The translations under genes and the position numbers were made by a program. A model generated the notes under the pieces. It had not been told where the DNA came from, did no database searches, and saw nothing but the letters and a program-made list of their open reading frames with translations. A stretch of DNA of 64,000 nt. It comes from Dichetophora obliterata (taxonomy: Eukaryota > Arthropoda > Insecta > Diptera > Sciomyzidae). Positions 1-11,881 of this stretch are shown here, one piece after another (within the stretch, counting starts at the first letter, position 1; each line of letters starts with the position of its first letter). The stretch covers positions 17,718,191 to 17,782,190 of the forward strand of contig OY986440.1 of the NCBI GenBank assembly GCA_963920525.1, read 5' to 3'.

Positions 1-1040
1 TCAAAATCAAAGTTACAATGAAGCATAAAATTATTGAACTCTAGCATAGCCCTAATCATAGGTGAGTTAATGGCATAGTTTGTTCTGCACGTTCCTAGAT
101 AAAATACATCAAAATGTCTTAAGGACCTGGAAGGAGCAATAAAATTAATTAATGCCAGTAGTTTAGGGCAGTCAACCGTACCAACAACAATATCATACAA
201 GAAAAGAAGAGACAAAATTATTCTTCTATTCTGTATGGTTTTTAAATTAATTAAACTGCAACGATCACTATAAGGAATTGGAATTTCCGGATTATTTGTT
301 CTAAAAACAAAGCGCGTAAAAGCTTTTTGTATTCGTTCAAGGCGGAGAGTGTGTGAAGCATAAAAAGGATTCCATATAAATGAAGCATTTTCTAACTTCG
401 AACGAACAATAGTAGTATAAAGAACTTTCAAAGTAAGAGGGTCATTAAAATTAATTTTAGGAATAATGTGATTGAGGTGACTGATAAAAGAGGATCTGGA
501 GTCAAATATTACACCAAGGTCTTTAATTTCTTTAACACATTTCAATGGATTGCTATCAAAATAGTATGATGTTTTTAAAGGAAATGCAGATTTAGCATAA
601 GTAGAATGCATACATTTTTCATAATTAAGATACAAGTGGTTTCTAGAACACCAAGCATTTATGGAGTTTAGATCAGTTTGCAGTAATGAGGCATCAGACA
701 AATTATTAATTTTACGAAAAATTTTGAAATCATCAGCGTATAACAGACACAGAGTTTTTTACTTTTGAAGTTATATCATTGACAAACAGAATAAAAAGTA
801 ACGGACCCAATATGCTACCCTAAGGAACCCCTGAGGTAGCTACGAACGGTCTGGAAATTTCATTTTCAATAAATATATGGCACGTTCTGTTACACAGGTA
901 AGACTTAAACCATTGCAATAAATTAGAATGAAAACCAAGATTTGCTAATTTTTTTATTAAGATATCATGTGAATTCGTACAGTCCCATTTCTTATAAAAC
1001 AACGGGACAATTCTCAAATAATCTTCGCCAATTTGCATAT
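1..1040 (-). mobile_element. 5'-truncated non-LTR retrotransposon, reverse transcriptase remnant
   Basis: Read on the minus strand, the segment gives a LINE reverse transcriptase from about motif A to the C-terminus. A degenerate 'DFSKAFD..NHDIL' block lies near 980, GVPQGSILGPLLF-like residues near 790-830, the YADD box near 735-745, and then the usual thumb and post-RT text (LGVIFD, SKLENASFIWNP). The frame is open over long pieces but shifts near 760-830, so the copy is dead. It runs off the left edge and its 5' part is lost near 1040. The style is Jockey/CR1-group; the exact clade cannot be set by eye. Confidence 0.8.
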
Positions 1041-1120
1041 TTACCGTTATCGATAGCTTTTACATGAGTTAGGTGAATTTTTGCTGGCATTTTTTAATTA
1101 GTCTTCAACAGTCTGTGAAC

Positions 1121-1981
1121 ATGGTGCGTGGCAAGCCAATTTGTGAAGAAATTAAAAAACTAATAAAAAAAAAACATGATTCTGGATAAAGTTATGGTGA
1201 TATTTCTAAAGACTTAGGACTTCCTAGGTCATCAATACAATATATTATAAAATCTTTTAAAAAAAGTGGATCATTTGCAACAAATGTTGATAAACGCGGT
1301 CGAACATCGAAATTAACTGGAAGAGACTTAAGGGCATTGTCCACAGTAATAAAACATAACATACGAAGTCTTTGTCTGCAGAATGGTCTCAAAAAATTGG
1401 GAAGACTGTAGGATGAGAATGGACTCGAAAATATGTGCATAAGATGAAATATGGATTTTATAAAGTATTAAAATAATAACATGAATTTTTTAATGTTTTT
1501 CTTAACATTTTATCTTTACATTTTAGGGCAACGAAAAGCCTTTATTAACAGCTGTACAGCAGAAAAAACATCTTTTATGGGCAAAAGATAAACGAAATTT
1601 TGGAAAACATTTTAATATCCTCTATTGAAAAATTAAGTTCGTTTAATGAACTTGTATTTCAACCGGACGGTGCCACGCCCCATACCGCAAAATTTACAAA
1701 AAACTGGCTTCAAGAAAAACAAAGTTTTTAGATTGCCCCTCTTCAAGCCCCGACTTGAATTCCATCGAGTCTTTGTGGCTTAGAAGAAATTCAATTCTTT
1801 GTGGCCAATTATGAAACGAAGACTTCGAAACCATCCTCAAAGAACTATTAGCGGCCTTAAGAACAAAATTACTGAAATATGGAATTCAATTACGCCAACT
1901 GAATGCCAAATCCTCATAAAAACCGTGCCGAAGAGATTAGAAGCAGTAATAAAAGCGAACGGAAAAGTTACACAATATTAA
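1121..1981 (+). pseudogene. Tc1-like transposase relic
   Basis: An ATG at 1121 starts a paired-type helix-turn-helix region (MVRGKPICEEIKK..., then YGDISKDLGLPRSSIQYI) with an in-frame stop at about 1187. Further on, near 1657-1700, is the second catalytic block (FQPDGATPHTAK), and the last 60 residues (1799-1981) give a typical Tc1 C-terminus (TISGLKNKITEIWNSITP). Several frameshifts and stops break the gene, and the first catalytic block is not clear. I could not place terminal inverted repeats with confidence. Confidence 0.75.
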
Positions 1982-2171
1982 TAATATTATTTATATACTG
2001 TACGAACTAAAAGTGGTCATTTCCGAAATTGTTTTTAAAAAAATGAATTCAGTTTAAATAAAATATTTCTATTAATGTATTAAAAAAATATAATATGTTT
2101 ATTATTTATTAGCAACTACACAAAGGGGTTTTTAAAAAGTAATGGTTTCATCAAAAAGTTGTGAGTAAGAA

Positions 2172-3542
2172 GTAAAGGAATTAATTTTTGACGTTTATTT
2201 GTATTTGTGAGATCCAACAGAGGGCACTTTGCTACTATTTTTGAGTTTTATTGCTCTTTTTGAGAAAATTGTCGAATATTTGACTTTCCCATAATTTCCC
2301 ATAATTTCAAATAGTCATGATCTATGTCGATTTTAAAGTAATATGAAATCAATAAATTTGCCACAAAGAAATAAAGAGGACTTTTCTGAATAACTTTTTT
2401 TCTTAAATGTAGCTACAACATTGTGATTTATTGGCAAAAGTTTGACATATTGAGAGCTAACTTTTCGTAAAACTCCACAGAGTAACCACGCAATCTAAGT
2501 AAGTGCACATAACCTAAAGAGTTTTAGAAGAAAATCGAGAAGGTGTTATGATGGCGACATTAGAGAGCCGTAAGAAATTTCCCCGAGTTGTAAGCAAGAA
2601 AGACTTTTCCTTCTAAACAAAATCACACCTTCTGGCACTGTGCAATTCTTTTTATAATAAATTTCAGTCTTATACAGCATTATCGCCTTATTATTTTGAA
2701 TTTACGTATCGCACAACAAATACAAAAGGGGCACAAACTCGAAAATTGAAAATTTTCAGGAACGGCAAAAACTGTGTTTTTTCAGCAGCACCATATAAGA
2801 ATCGAAACAAAACTATGTTTTTACGGCGAAAGGAGAGACTTATGAGTGTGAAATTTTTCTAAGTAAAAAGTGAAAAGTAAAAAATTTAAAGTTGTGACCC
2901 TTTTGTATTTAGTGCGCGAAATGTTTTTCTCTACTGAACAATCAAGTTGAAATTCTGAAAAAAGACATATTTTGCATTTATTGTCTAAAATTTGATAAAA
3001 TCAACATAGGTCGTGTATGGCGCCCTCGATATTCTAGTGGTAGCGCGCTTGACTGTCGCTCCGGGGTCCTGGGTTCGAATCCTGGCCGGACCCGTGTTGC
3101 TTCGCTATAACCTTTCTTTCCTTATTTCTAATCAAAGGAACTTTAAAACACACCAATTTACGACGAAAAGTTGTAGTTGATGGTGGTAGGAAAAATTTGT
3201 GGAGAAGAACGTATATGAACTTGATTTGGCTAAGGTCAAGGCATAACATTTGTTTCAGATTTGATATCACATGTGTTTCTACAGCTTCTGCCGCATTAAG
3301 AACATCCTACACAAAAGTTTCACTTGATTACTCCATTCTTCCATTCTGTGGTATAAAAGCGAACCAATAATTTGGTTTTTTGATATTTGGAATTGCAATA
3401 TGGGAAAGTCAAATATTCGTAAATTTTCCCAACACATTCGGCAATTTTTCCCAAAAAGAAGCAATAAAACGCAAAAATAGTAGCAAAACGCCCTCTGGTG
3501 GATCTCACAAATAAAAATAAAGGTCAAAAATTACATCCTTTA
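2172..3542. mobile_element. Non-autonomous element with about 120-140 bp inverted repeats
   Basis: The arm at 2172-2292 (starting AGTAAAGGAATTAATTTTTG) is repeated in inverted orientation at 3401-3542. Shared blocks include TTTGTGAGATCCA.CAGAGGG and AATATTTGACTTTCCCA. The arms differ by several substitutions and small indels. Nothing between them looks like a transposase. The interior holds a tRNA-like sequence near 3019-3093. Superfamily unknown. Confidence 0.6.
3019..3093 (+). repeat. tRNA-like sequence (Asp/Gly-like), probable SINE head or tRNA pseudogene
   Basis: The sequence has a good pol III B box (GGTTCGAATCC) inside a pairable T arm and an A-box-like TAGTGGTAGCGCG block, spaced as in tRNA-Gly or tRNA-Asp. 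GTC occupies the anticodon position. The acceptor ends and the anticodon stem do not pair, so it is unlikely to be a working tRNA. A tRNA-derived SINE head or a decayed tRNA gene fits better. Confidence 0.45.
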
Positions 3543-4151
3543 CCCCAAAAACCCCGACGTATACACATAAAATCTATTTGTTTGTCTTTTTAATGCAATT
3601 TTTAAACTAAATCTTGAATATATTGAAAAAAATACCTATCGTGAAAAAGTGGGAGGCTCCAATTTCAAGATAAATCTATACTCTCTTCGCAAAAGTTTCT
3701 TAAAATAACCCAAAGAACACCGCTAGGGTGGGGCCGACAGCCCAAAAAAATTTGACCCGCCCTAATATATGACAAATGTCACTTAAATTTATTTTTTTCT
3801 TTTTAGTTCACATCTTTTTTAAATTTTTTTTTTTATTTTTTATTTTTAAAACGTTTTTATTAGCTGCACTTCTTGTCTGTAACGTACAAATCTTGCAATC
3901 CATTTTTAACCAACTTCCTGATGAGCTAGAGTTTTAAAACTTAAAATATAGCTCAGAACTGGATGACAACACAATAATCACTTACTTTCTTGTCTGCACG
4001 TTTATGTGTTTGGCTAAAATGCGAATTTTTTCATACATGCATACATATATATTAAAAATCAAACAAATATACTGAAAAGCTCGTTGATATTTTTATATTT
4101 GAAAAATTCAGAACTGAAGTGAATTTATTACCTCATTAAGAAAAAGTTTTG
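3543..4151. other. No gene seen; AT-rich repeat-derived DNA
   Basis: I see only AT-rich non-coding sequence, with no open frame of note and no convincing repeat ends. Confidence 0.5.
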
Positions 4152-4229
4152 GTGTGAGCTCTGTAGCTCAGAGCATTGGTCGCTTGCTTTATAATCGTAA
4201 GGTTATGAGTTCGAGCCTCAACAATGTGG
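4152..4229 (+). repeat. tRNA-like repeat, copy 1
   Basis: A tRNA-like block has TAGCTCAGAGCATTGGTCG (A box), TTTATAA in the anticodon-loop position and GAGTTCGAGCCTC (B box / T arm). It is followed by a poly-T run. The acceptor stem does not form. A diverged second copy lies about 230 bp downstream in the same orientation, so this is a small tRNA-derived repeat rather than a tRNA gene. Confidence 0.5.
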
Positions 4230-4382
4230 ACGAATTTTTTTTTTTATGAAACAAATTCAAATTTTGAAAAATTCACTAGTGAGGGTGAAAAAAATTTTCA
4301 AAAAAGTAGTTTAAAAACGAGTAGAATTTTTTATTTATTTTATAAAAAAGTAGTTTGATTTATTGCTATTAAGAATATTTTC

Positions 4383-4460
4383 CTTTGTGAGTTCTGTAGA
4401 TCAGAGCACAGGGAGCTTGCTTTATAATCGTGAGGTTGTGAGTTCGAGTCTCAACAATGT
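4383..4460 (+). repeat. tRNA-like repeat, copy 2
   Basis: This is the second copy of the tRNA-like block at 4152-4229, with matching TCAGAGCA, GCTTGCTTTATAATCGT, GAGTTCGAG and CTCAACAATGT segments. The upstream text is also partly shared (ATTAAGAA, then TGTGAG). Canonical acceptor pairing is again missing. Confidence 0.5.
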
Positions 4461-4785
4461 CAATGGATTTTTTCAGCTTTTCTTTTTTGTTACATTTTTA
4501 ATACAAATAGAAGAACTATTTCGGTTTCTTGAACAAATTTTTCTGTCACCTTCAGTCGTGAATTTGTGAAAATTGGAATTTTTAAAGTTTTTGACGGCTT
4601 TCAAACAATTTTTTATAAATTTTGATTGATAAATGAGTTGTTTTTGAGAAAACACAGTATACAACTGTGTGCTGAAAAAAGAGTAAACAGATACAAAAAT
4701 TAAAAAAAAGTTATATAGAAAAAATTGCAATAGTCAAAGAGAAAACCTCACAGCTCAAGCGACGCCTATAGAAGAAAAAAATTGA

Positions 4786-4973
4786 GGCGCATGCTTTAGA
4801 GAATATTAACCCTGCATCACTAACCTTAGGGTGGAATCCACCCAGTTACTGTTTCTATACAGGATTTTTAATGCAATACATGCGTAACGAACTAAAAATC
4901 AAATGCAACAAATTAATTCTTTTAATAAAAAAGCATGTTAAATGCTGGGTCAATATTCTCTATAGCATGCGCC
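4786..4973. mobile_element. 188-bp MITE-like inverted repeat
   Basis: The left end GGCGCATGCTTTAGAGAATA and the right end TATTCTCTATAGCATGCGCC are inverted copies of each other over about 27 bp, with a few mismatches. The interior has no coding capacity. Flanks to about 5369 hold nothing recognisable. Confidence 0.5.
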
Positions 4974-5369
4974 ACACGTTTTTAGAAAAACTAAAAGCCC
5001 CACTCTAGGAGAAATTATTTTATACTTTTTAGTTCGTTTTAAAAACGTGTTATATTAAAATTTTTTTTTTTACTTAAATACTTATTTTTATTGTAAATTA
5101 AACTTTTTACTGCTAAAAAATTTAGACAATAAAAACAACTGTGTAATGAGGACTGTTCAGAAAGTATCGGTGGTTGTGTTCAATGCAAAATGAAGACATT
5201 CGTTCACAATAGCGTTATGCAATACGATTAGATTTGCATATGCAACTGCCTTTTGTTATAGCATATGCGTGAATAGTGCAAATGCATTATCAATGCTATT
5301 TGTTTTTGTAAAAGTTGCTTATTTTGCATTTACAACGATGCAACAAGATCGTGAGCTGCCCTAATATGC

Positions 5370-7747
5370 ATAGAGTAACTTCGGGTAATGCTATATAGGT
5401 ATTTTTAATTTTATAATTGCTCGTCATTTTTTACGTTAGTTTATGCAGCGTGTTACGGCTTCGGCGCTCTATAGCGTTACCCAATTTGGAGATTTTTCAA
5501 CACAATGAAAAAAAGCCATGTAACCCTTACTAATGAACTTGGCGGGTAAAGTGATATACCACGTTCAGATAATGTGATATACTATATTACACGGTGAAAA
5601 AAATATAAACAAAAGCAACTGAATACGAATACGCAAGTAAAAACTTAACAAAAAAATAGCTTAAAAAGCTAATAGGTTTATCAATGCTAGCTGCTCTTTA
5701 TAGCGTTGCAAATGGCACTCCAAATGTCTTTGACGCCAACAGTAAGGCTGGCCGCTGAGTAAACGCTGAAGCAGGCAGGCAGGCAGGCAGTCGCAGACTG
5801 CAACCCGCTCCACAAATAACCACCGCAGAGTGAATGCGAGAAGCAGATCAGGTCAGTGCGACATAGTTTGTTATTGTTTTGTTTTTTCGCATTTATTTTG
5901 GTATGAAACCTTCTCCAGCTTAATTAACATTATTTAAGTTCACACAAAAACTTGCTGAAAGTAGTCAGTGAATTCAGCTTTACCAACAACAACAGCAACG
6001 CAAAACACACACTTGCGCATCAATGATCCAAGATTGATTTATAGGTTTTGTTATTGTTATTAAATGTGTCTTTTTAATTCTTTTTTTATTGAAAGCATTG
6101 CAGTACCAAACAACACAAAGCAAAGTACAAGTTGATACTTTTGTTATTTGTTTTTGGTTTCCTCGAAATTTGTGTTGAGTGCAGAAAAGCGGGCATAAAT
6201 ATGCTTATATTGCGGGCAGCAATAAGTATCTATTGTTGATATTTTTTCACTTTGCTTGTTTTGTTTGGGTAACCTATACATTTATTTAATTCTTATTACT
6301 TATTGATTTACTTACTTAAAAAATTAAGAAAAAATGGATTCATCTGACGAAATGTTTTTTTAATTTCCAATGCAGCAATTTATATTGTTATGGGATGAAA
6401 CAAATCTTTCAGAATTCATTCTATTGCATTTGTCAACAAAAACAAAACACAACTTTCACTCTATCATGTGCGCCGACTCAGCCGCTGCTGTTGTTTGTAT
6501 ATGTGTTTCAACGAATCTATTCTGTTGTTGCTGTTTTTTGTTTTATTCTTTTTTTCACTCAAAAGATGATGAAAACAAAATCAAAATAGTCCACAGTTTT
6601 GTTCGGATTCCACAAAAAGTCTATTAAATGCAAACAACAACTAATTAAAAGGATTATTTTTCATCTATTTTACATGTCCAACAAATGGTAATTTCATAAA
6701 TCCATAATTTTCGTTATTTCAGTTATGCGAATTTTATCACCAACAACAACAACATAGGTGCACAATAACAAAAAAAAATCTTCACACTCGTTGCTATGTT
6801 GTGTTTACATGGTGTTGTTTTTGTGTGTTTATCATAACATATACACGTGCGCTGATGCTTATTATGCTTGTGTGTGTGTGTGTTTCGTCCAACGAAAAAA
6901 TAATAAACATAAAATGCTTCTAATATAAATTCTTCCTTGATAAAACTGCGTTTAAAAAATTATACATCTTCAATTTTAACAAAATTTAGACAAACACGCA
7001 AAATCAGCTGCGAGAAACCAGGACAAAACACTTTTCTCGCTGTACCTGCTTTGGTCTGCCTGCCGTCACTATGTGGACTTCGAGCAGATTTATATGAAAC
7101 TGTATGAAGCCACTTTTCTCGCACTGGTGCCTGTCTGCCTGCCTGTCTGCCTGCCTGTCTGCCTGTCTGCCTGCCTGCCTGCTTCGGCGCTTACTCAGCG
7201 GGCAGCCTAAGACCATGATCCTTTTTTGACTGCCAAAATAGCCTTTCTCCTTCCTTCTAGATCTCTCTTACGTATCTGTTCTTTGTTTTTCAATATATGC
7301 AATTTATTATAATAATAATCTATAATTTATTGCTCAGAGGGGTATATCACATTACCCAACTTTGACTATATCACAATAGCCGAAATCGGTTTTCAAAACA
7401 ATCAGGTTATTTTTATAAAAATACACATCAGAAAATAAACAACTCAACTTATTTATGAATAACTGTATTCAAACACTAACAAATTTATGTATTCAAGCTT
7501 TCAGTTCTGCTTTAGTTTTCTAGTATCTCATTCACAAAGCGCACTCAAAAAAAGATCGACTTAACCAACAATTTCCCAACAATAAGAACAAGCACGGCGA
7601 ATGAGAGCGCGCATAAAACTGCAGCATGCGTCTTTTTCCGTTACCGTTATGTTTACATGCATATTCTTGTCAAAATTTGTGTATTTAAAGAAATATGCAG
7701 GTATATCACATTACCCGACCATATCACAATACCCAAAGTTACTCTAT
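5370..7747. mobile_element. 2.4 kb non-autonomous element with inverted ends and repeated subterminal motifs
   Basis: The ends are ATAGAGTAACTTCGGGTA on the left and the inverted TACCCAAAGTTACTCTAT on the right. The word GGTATATCACATTACCC occurs at 7339 and 7701, each followed at similar distance by TATATCACAATA. Inverted versions lie near 5556-5583. A second inverted pair joins 5748-5800 (GGCTGGCCGCTGAGTAAACG...CAGGCAGG) with 7133-7206. No transposase is visible; the interior has short CAA/CTG-rich stretches and a CTGCCTGT minisatellite. Superfamily unknown; a Harbinger- or Mutator-like MITE is possible. Confidence 0.6.
7129..7193. repeat. CTGCCTGT minisatellite
   Basis: Alternating CTGCCTGC and CTGTCTGC octamers run for about 65 bp inside the right arm of the 5370-7747 element. 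The mirror repeat CAGGCAGG at 5773-5790 shows that the array derives from the inverted arm. Confidence 0.8.
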
Positions 7748-8050
7748 TAAATTTGAGCGAAATCAGAGCCAGTTAGATTTGTATAGAGGCCAAATAAACA
7801 AACAAACAGAAAATAGTTTTTATTACTATAGATAGTTACTTAGCTTCTTACTTTGATGTTTTGAAATTTAACCAATGCTGTGTCAGCGTATTTTAGTTGT
7901 GCTAGTTAGGGAATTTCAGTTATTATGATTTTTATATATTTTTATCAGTTTTATCCAGAAACTCTTTCGAAAATTCAGTCTTTAAAACGATTGTTTTTTT
8001 ATTAAAAAAATGTGTATTTTGATTTCTTTTGAATCTGTAATTTCACTGCA

Positions 8051-8222
8051 AACAGTATGAAATGAATGAAATTTCTTTATTAAAATGTTTTGTTAGGAAA
8101 TAACATTTAAAAACTTTATTAGCTGAAACTCTTTCAAACAGTATGAAATGAATGAACTTTCTTTATTAAAATGCTTTGTTAGGAAATAAAATTTAATAAC
8201 CTTATTAGCTGAAACTCTTTTA
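8051..8222. repeat. Two-copy tandem repeat, 86-bp unit
   Basis: The unit starting AACAGTATGAAATGAATGAA at 8051 is repeated directly at 8137 and ends near 8222, with only a few differences. No coding meaning is seen. Confidence 0.85.
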
Positions 8223-9429
8223 TAAACTGAAGCTTTATCTTATTCAAGATCGGCTCGAAACATTATTGCGATTAATATTGTTTATAGAAGATCAGCTTGA
8301 AGTGATCAGGCTAAGTGCTTAGTGTGAAGCGATGCGATGGCGAATTATTTAATTGGCAAAGTGTGAAATGAAGATCAGCTTAAAACGATGGTGCTTTGGC
8401 TTTTTTCTATGTGTGAAGCGATGTTTTTATTCAGATGTTTGTGTTCAGGGGAATCAGGGATTAGGGAATAATGCTGACTAATGCAAACGCACACTAAACA
8501 GAAAGTTTAATTCAATTGAAATATGGACAGTTTTATTTACATTGAGATTTAATTGAGTTGAACTTTTTAATGCTTTATAAATATTAAAACAACATCATTC
8601 GAATATATATAATTCCGTAGCGCTTATCTGTAATTTTGAAATTAATTTTGTCAAAAAAAAAAAAAAAAAATTCTTCAAATGCAAATATTACATGATGTCC
8701 GTTTGCTCGGAATATAGTCAGTGTTGCCAGAAAAGGGAATTTTCTCCGTTTTGCGGGAATTTTTAGCCCAAAAGGGAAAACGGGAACAACACTCTTAAAA
8801 ACGGGGAAAATGAGGTTGACCGCGTTTTTGTGCAAAAAGAGTTATTTCGTCACAAAATCAACAAATTATTTTATGAATTTTTTAAAATTTTGTATGTAAA
8901 TACATTTTAAATTCAAATATAAGTTCATTTTCTACGTAAATAATAAAAAAAAATATTCCAAAATATTTTAATTATACACGTAGTAATTTTAGTACAGATT
9001 GTAGTGACAAGTACCAAGAAGAAGGAGCTTTTAAAAACAAAAACAAAAATATTTTGCAATACTGTTTTTTGTATTATTTAGGTTAAAAAAATTAAGTCTC
9101 TATGTATTGTAGTCTATTCAAAATCAATGTTTTAAATTGAGTAACATTTTTTTCAAACGTGCAATGTAAACTTAAGAAAACTAAGCTATTCATACCTAAA
9201 CAATTGAGTGATATTACTGCATATTAATCGTATTATACAAGTGGCACTTTTTTTCAACAAGTTATAGGACAGTCAACCGAAAAAGTAAATAATATTTAAA
9301 GCTAATAGTTAAGTTATTTAAAAAGAAATAAGGTGAAAAAGCACTTAGTTATATTAATAATAATTATAAGAAAATACAAGTAATAAGCAAATCTAGACTT
9401 AAAATTAATTATATAGATGTTGATAGAAA
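8223..9429. other. No gene seen
   Basis: AT-rich DNA with a poly-A run near 8655. I found no open frame with family resemblance and no convincing element ends. The last part (about 9240-9430) may be 3' untranslated sequence of the adjacent minus-strand LINE. Confidence 0.45.
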
Positions 9430-11005
9430 GACGAAGAGACAGTATTAAGAAAAGTGTAGGTAAAAATTTCATGCTTAAAGGTGTGCTTATTAGGGATACT
9501 TTTAATTCTTACAGGCAACGAGTTCCACAATCTGCGTTCACGAAAAATAGTCTGTTGGAGTTCAAATAATTATAGGCAGGAATAGGGAGGTTATATTTCT
9601 ATTAGATCTACAGAATTGAAGCTTCTCAAATAGATGGGTGTTTTGGTATGTATCAAGTTATATAAGAATATGCAGTTTCTAGCATCCAGGTAATTAAAAA
9701 TATTGCAACCAAGTATTTGATTGCCCACGTGACTGATGCGGTCAAACTTCCAAAGGCCAAAAACATATCTTACTGCGTTGTTGAAAGCATGTTGTAGCTT
9801 AAGTTTAGACCTGGAATCAATTCTACTATATACAACATCCGAGTAAGATATGATAGACATTATGAGCTGCTGTACTAACTTTTTTCTGGTTGCAATAGGA
9901 ACAAACGACGCCGTCCACCTCAAGTTTCGCAGGACGTAGTACCTTAGTACCTTACTTACTACAAAATTGATATAGTTAACGCAGGAAAGTGAGGAGCTAA
10001 TGTGGTAACCAAGATTCTTCACTTTATCAACAAAGTTCAGTTCTTCCCCATTAAGATAAATAACTGGTATCCTAGAGAGAGAGTGATTGCATTTAGAAAT
10101 CGGCAAGACATATGATTTAATGGGGCTTAGCTTGAGTATATTCGATTCAGTCCATTTAGTTATACTCATTAAGTCCTCATTCAACTTACTACATAAATCA
10201 TCAACAAGGTTAATAGGTCTGGACAAGTACAGTTGAATATCATCAGCATATGCATGCATGGTAACATACCGACATTTGCTGAAGATATCGTTTATAAATA
10301 ATCCCCCCCCCCTCCGTTATGCAATAGATTTCAGCATTTAAACAACATATTTGATAGTGCTGTTTTATATTGGGCAAGACGACTAATGTTGTTTAAAGCC
10401 TGCTAGACCCTTATTCAATAGTTTTCAACATTTAAACTGATTTGATTAACATTTACTAACATTTAAACAACGAATAATGATGTGACGCAGTCGCTAAAAT
10501 GGGTTTATGAATAAGGGGGAATGTAAATAAAATCGGACCAAGTACAGAGCCTTGAAGAACCCCACTGGTTAAATTACAGAAAGCAGGCAGACTACTGCCC
10601 ACCCTAATTCTGTGAGATCTTTCAACTAAGTAACTGTATAACAGAGGGACAGCCATGCCAGAGAAATTAAAGTTATTTACAAGTTTCTGACACAATAGAG
10701 AATAGTCAACAGAGTGAAATGCCTTGGAAAAATCCAACAGGCAGAGTAAATTTAAATGCCTTAAGTCGTATGTCAGCCTAATGTCATCAAAAATCTTTAA
10801 GACTGCTGTAGCGCAACTGTGACCAGGTCGAAAGCTGGACTGAAGTGAAGACATGAGGTCATATTTTCTTATGTGTTCCGAGATTTGTATCGCCATGAGA
10901 GACTCGAGAGCTCGAGATAACGACGATAGCAGACTTACAGGCCTAAAGTCAGATGGATCACAACCATTGGGTTTTTTAGCAATGGGAAGCAAGAACCCCA
11001 AATCT
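9430..11005 (-). mobile_element. Non-LTR retrotransposon (Jockey/CR1 group), 5'-truncated
   Basis: On the minus strand, 11001-10515 gives the RT fingers and palm (PIAKKPNG, DFRPVSLLSSLSRALE, DFSKAFHSVDYSLL, SGVLQGSVLGPILF). After an insertion at 10303-10514 the frame resumes with the YADDIQLYL box at about 10250 and runs to 9591 through the thumb and C-terminal region. A remnant of the usual WNSLP block follows after a stop near 9520-9560. The 5' part, including the endonuclease, is missing from about 11005. The copy is dead because of the insertion and truncation. Confidence 0.85.
10303..10514. mobile_element. Small insertion inside the LINE reverse transcriptase
   Basis: The LINE protein reads ...GPILFT at the right edge and resumes LFINDIFSKC at the left edge, so about 210 bp was inserted between conserved RT blocks. 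The insert begins with a run of C and contains TTTAAACAAC repeated in both orientations and ATTGGGCAAG, a word also found in the foldback elements at 34 and 40 kb. Ends are not resolved to the base. Confidence 0.55.
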
Positions 11006-11025
11006 GATGACGACTACCGCAAACG

Positions 11026-11310
11026 AAAAACTGATAGTGATTTACGGATATGCACCTGGAATGCCCGAACGCTTAATTGGGAAAGTGCCTCTATCCAACT
11101 GGCTGATGTCTTGGAAAGATACAAAGCTGATATCACTGCTATCCAAGAAATGCGATAAAAGGGACTGGGTCGCATTCGGCATGCACCCTGTGATATCTAT
11201 TACAACGGCCATGTGGAGAAGCACGAGTTTGGATGCGGATTTGTAGTTGTCAAGAGACTACGACCCCACGTCCTGCGATTCACACCAGAGATCTGCATGA
11301 ATGTATTCAT
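11026..11310 (+). mobile_element. RTE-type LINE endonuclease fragment
   Basis: The plus strand codes for the start of an endonuclease/exonuclease/phosphatase-type domain: LRICTWNARTL, then ADVLERYKADITAIQEMRWKG with frame breaks, then ...FGCGFVVVKR. This matches the N-terminal endonuclease of RTE-class LINEs often annotated as 'craniofacial development protein 2-like'. Only the first 90 or so residues are present. The C-terminal part of the same kind of element is found at 53800-54478. Confidence 0.65.
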
Positions 11311-11881
11311 TCAATGGTTTCAAGTTCCTTTAATCGCAAGTTTGCGTGAATCATAGGCAGCAAAAATCAAGGTCACCAAATGAAGACAAGTTGAAATGAA
11401 GAAACTTGATATGTAGACAAGTTAAAGTATAGAAAATTGAAATGTGAGCAAAAAGTAACTATTTTGCCTACTAATTGTTTGTTTTCAAGTCAGTTTACGC
11501 TGTTTGTAGAATTAACTTCATGTCGTCATTGCAAACTTGGTTTCTCGGGTTTAGAAACCAGTTTTACTTGAAAGCATTGGACTGAAGTTTATGTTGGATG
11601 TGGTTTTATGTTGTTTTGTTTTGTTTTTTGTTGTGTTTTGTTTTTGCTGTATTTTTAGACATATATTTTGGTTGTTGTTAGAAGACTTTACGGCTGTGCG
11701 TACAGTGGTATATGTTAGCGTTGTGTTAAACGAATCGTTTTGAGATGTAGTGAGGAGTTGTTTTTATATTGGTGGTGCGCACAGTAGTTTTTTAAGCGTT
11801 AAGATTAAAGCTAAGCTTATATTTTATACTAAGGTGGCCCCCATATGAACGGACAATTTTTTAGCTCGAATTGTATATAAA
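11311..11881. other. No gene seen
   Basis: Non-coding sequence with a TG/T-rich stretch (11590-11640). No convincing repeat ends. Confidence 0.5.

Noticed and set aside
3019..3093. Functional tRNA gene
   Set aside because: The B box is good, but the acceptor and anticodon stems do not pair.
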